Assembly: GCA_017311315.1 (NCBI GenBank)
Contig: CM029642.1
Coordinates: 12,102,596 to 12,166,595 of the forward strand
Direction: 5' to 3'
DNA length: 64,000 bases
DNA from: Dendrocalamus latiflorus
Taxonomy: Eukaryota; Streptophyta; Magnoliopsida; Poales; Poaceae
The notes beneath the pieces were generated by a model. That model saw only the letters and a program-made list of their open reading frames with translations. It was not told the DNA's origin and made no database searches. Shown piece after piece: positions 63,311-64,000 of the stretch (within the stretch, counting starts at the first letter, position 1; each line of letters begins with the position of its first letter). Made by a program: the position numbers and the translations under genes.

Positions 63311-64000
63311 TTAGACCATGCCAAGGGATAATGCATGATCTCCAACTTTTGCAAAACACATTTGCAAACTTAGATCATACCACAAGGAGTAGGTGCATGG
63401 ACTTCAAGCACTTGCAAAACACATTTGCAATGCATAGTCACATGTTGCTAGAATTCAACATATGAGCTTCGACTATTTGTAAAACACATTCGCAAATATA
63501 AGCCTCATGTCGAGATGAGCTAGAGCAAGTGAGGTTTGAACTATCAACACATGATGAGACTCAAACTACTAGACATGACCCCTCTTAATAGTACGGCAAC
63601 CTATACTAGCAATCCGGTCTTCCAACCAAACACCAAGACCGGTAAAAGACTATGAACACATCCTTAGCCCTAACTAGTCATACCTTTGCCTTGGGTCATC
63701 GTCTTGATAGGCATCAACTCATGATGCATTCTTTTCATCAACTCCTTCAACACATGATGGTCTTCAGTTGTCTTGATGATCAACACATGATCATCTCCAT
63801 TTGAACATGCATCAACTCATGACGCATCTTCTTCTCGATGGCCTTCAACACATGGATCCGTCTTCTTCTTTGATAGCCTTCAACTCATGAAACTACCTTC
63901 TTCTCAAATCTTGACTTGATGATCTTCAACACATGAAGTCATCCCAAGTCGTTCTCATTTGTGGAACATAATCTCAGCATCCAACTCATAGAAACCATTA

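Larger units (their letters stand above)
60575..64000 (-). repeat. SIRE/Maximus-like LTR (5' LTR), interrupted and running off the window
   Basis: On minus the LTR end reads TATTCACCCCCCCTCTAGTC. The body has the conserved GTTTTACCGTGGTGTTCGGA and CTCCGGGTAGGTGAGC-type blocks, and a minus TATA at 61337-61345 (GGTATAAATACC). The sequence resumes after the insertion at 61853-63310 and continues to 64000. The expected tRNA primer site is not present between LTR and gag, so that junction is damaged. Repeated AACACATGA and CAAAACACATTTGCAAA words fill 63340-63960. Confidence 0.6.

Overview
This is plant nuclear DNA, almost certainly from a grass. It has GT-AG introns, Copia retrotransposons primed by initiator-tRNA-Met, CACTA transposons carrying TNP2 and Ulp1-type protease genes, plant mobile domain (PMD) genes, Tourist- and hAT-type MITEs, and a small family of tropinone-reductase-like SDR genes with strongly GC-rich first exons. 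I see no intact host gene. The window is a layered mosaic of transposons inserted into a tandemly duplicated SDR locus. I cannot name the species.

Layout. 1-1257: remains of a Copia element (gag zinc knuckle joined to polypurine tract and 3' LTR) with a hAT MITE inside the LTR. 1258-2790: unassigned sequence with a possible LRR scrap and a short inverted repeat. 2791-16711: a probable Helitron carrying pieces of at least three host genes (a calcium-dependent protein kinase exon, a TPR/DnaJ-type exon, four exons of a large-type ubiquitin-conjugating enzyme). It is split by a complete 8.05 kb Copia element (6228-14281, TSD GTTTT). 16757-29078: host sequence interrupted by CACTA-1 (17119-28874). 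29079-31509: intergenic DNA with microsatellites, a Tourist MITE and the SDR-A promoter. 31510-38141: SDR-A, interrupted by a very young 5.6 kb Copia element (31757-37343, TSD CACAC). 38263-41070: a decayed PMD gene. 41838-41935: an SDR exon relic. About 42040-45850: an old Copia LTR split by a Mutator-like element (42215-45278) that carries a second PMD gene. 46240-47801: SDR-B, a pseudogene. 48121-49800: an LTR fragment. 49872-50419: second copy of the host segment seen at 16757-29078. 50420-58995: CACTA-2, truncated at its right end. 59000-64000: a SIRE/Maximus-like Copia gag and LTR, interrupted by a 1458 bp PIF/Harbinger-like element carrying gene fragments.

How the parts relate. The host backbone is a repeated unit of flank plus SDR gene. 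CACTA-1 and CACTA-2 inserted independently about 230 bp apart in the two copies of the flank, so each copy supplies the empty site for the other. CACTA-1 has an apparently intact Ulp1-like protease gene (7 exons, 834 codons) but three nonsense codons in TNP2. CACTA-2 carries different lesions. CACTA-1 also has three things CACTA-2 lacks: a minus-strand 183-codon gene inside its subterminal repeat region, three 197 bp tandem repeats, and two long near-perfect hairpins. One hairpin arm resembles the 3' end of that minus-strand gene. This combination is the most unusual content of the window. All coordinates and splice calls come from reading the sequence; no database search was possible.
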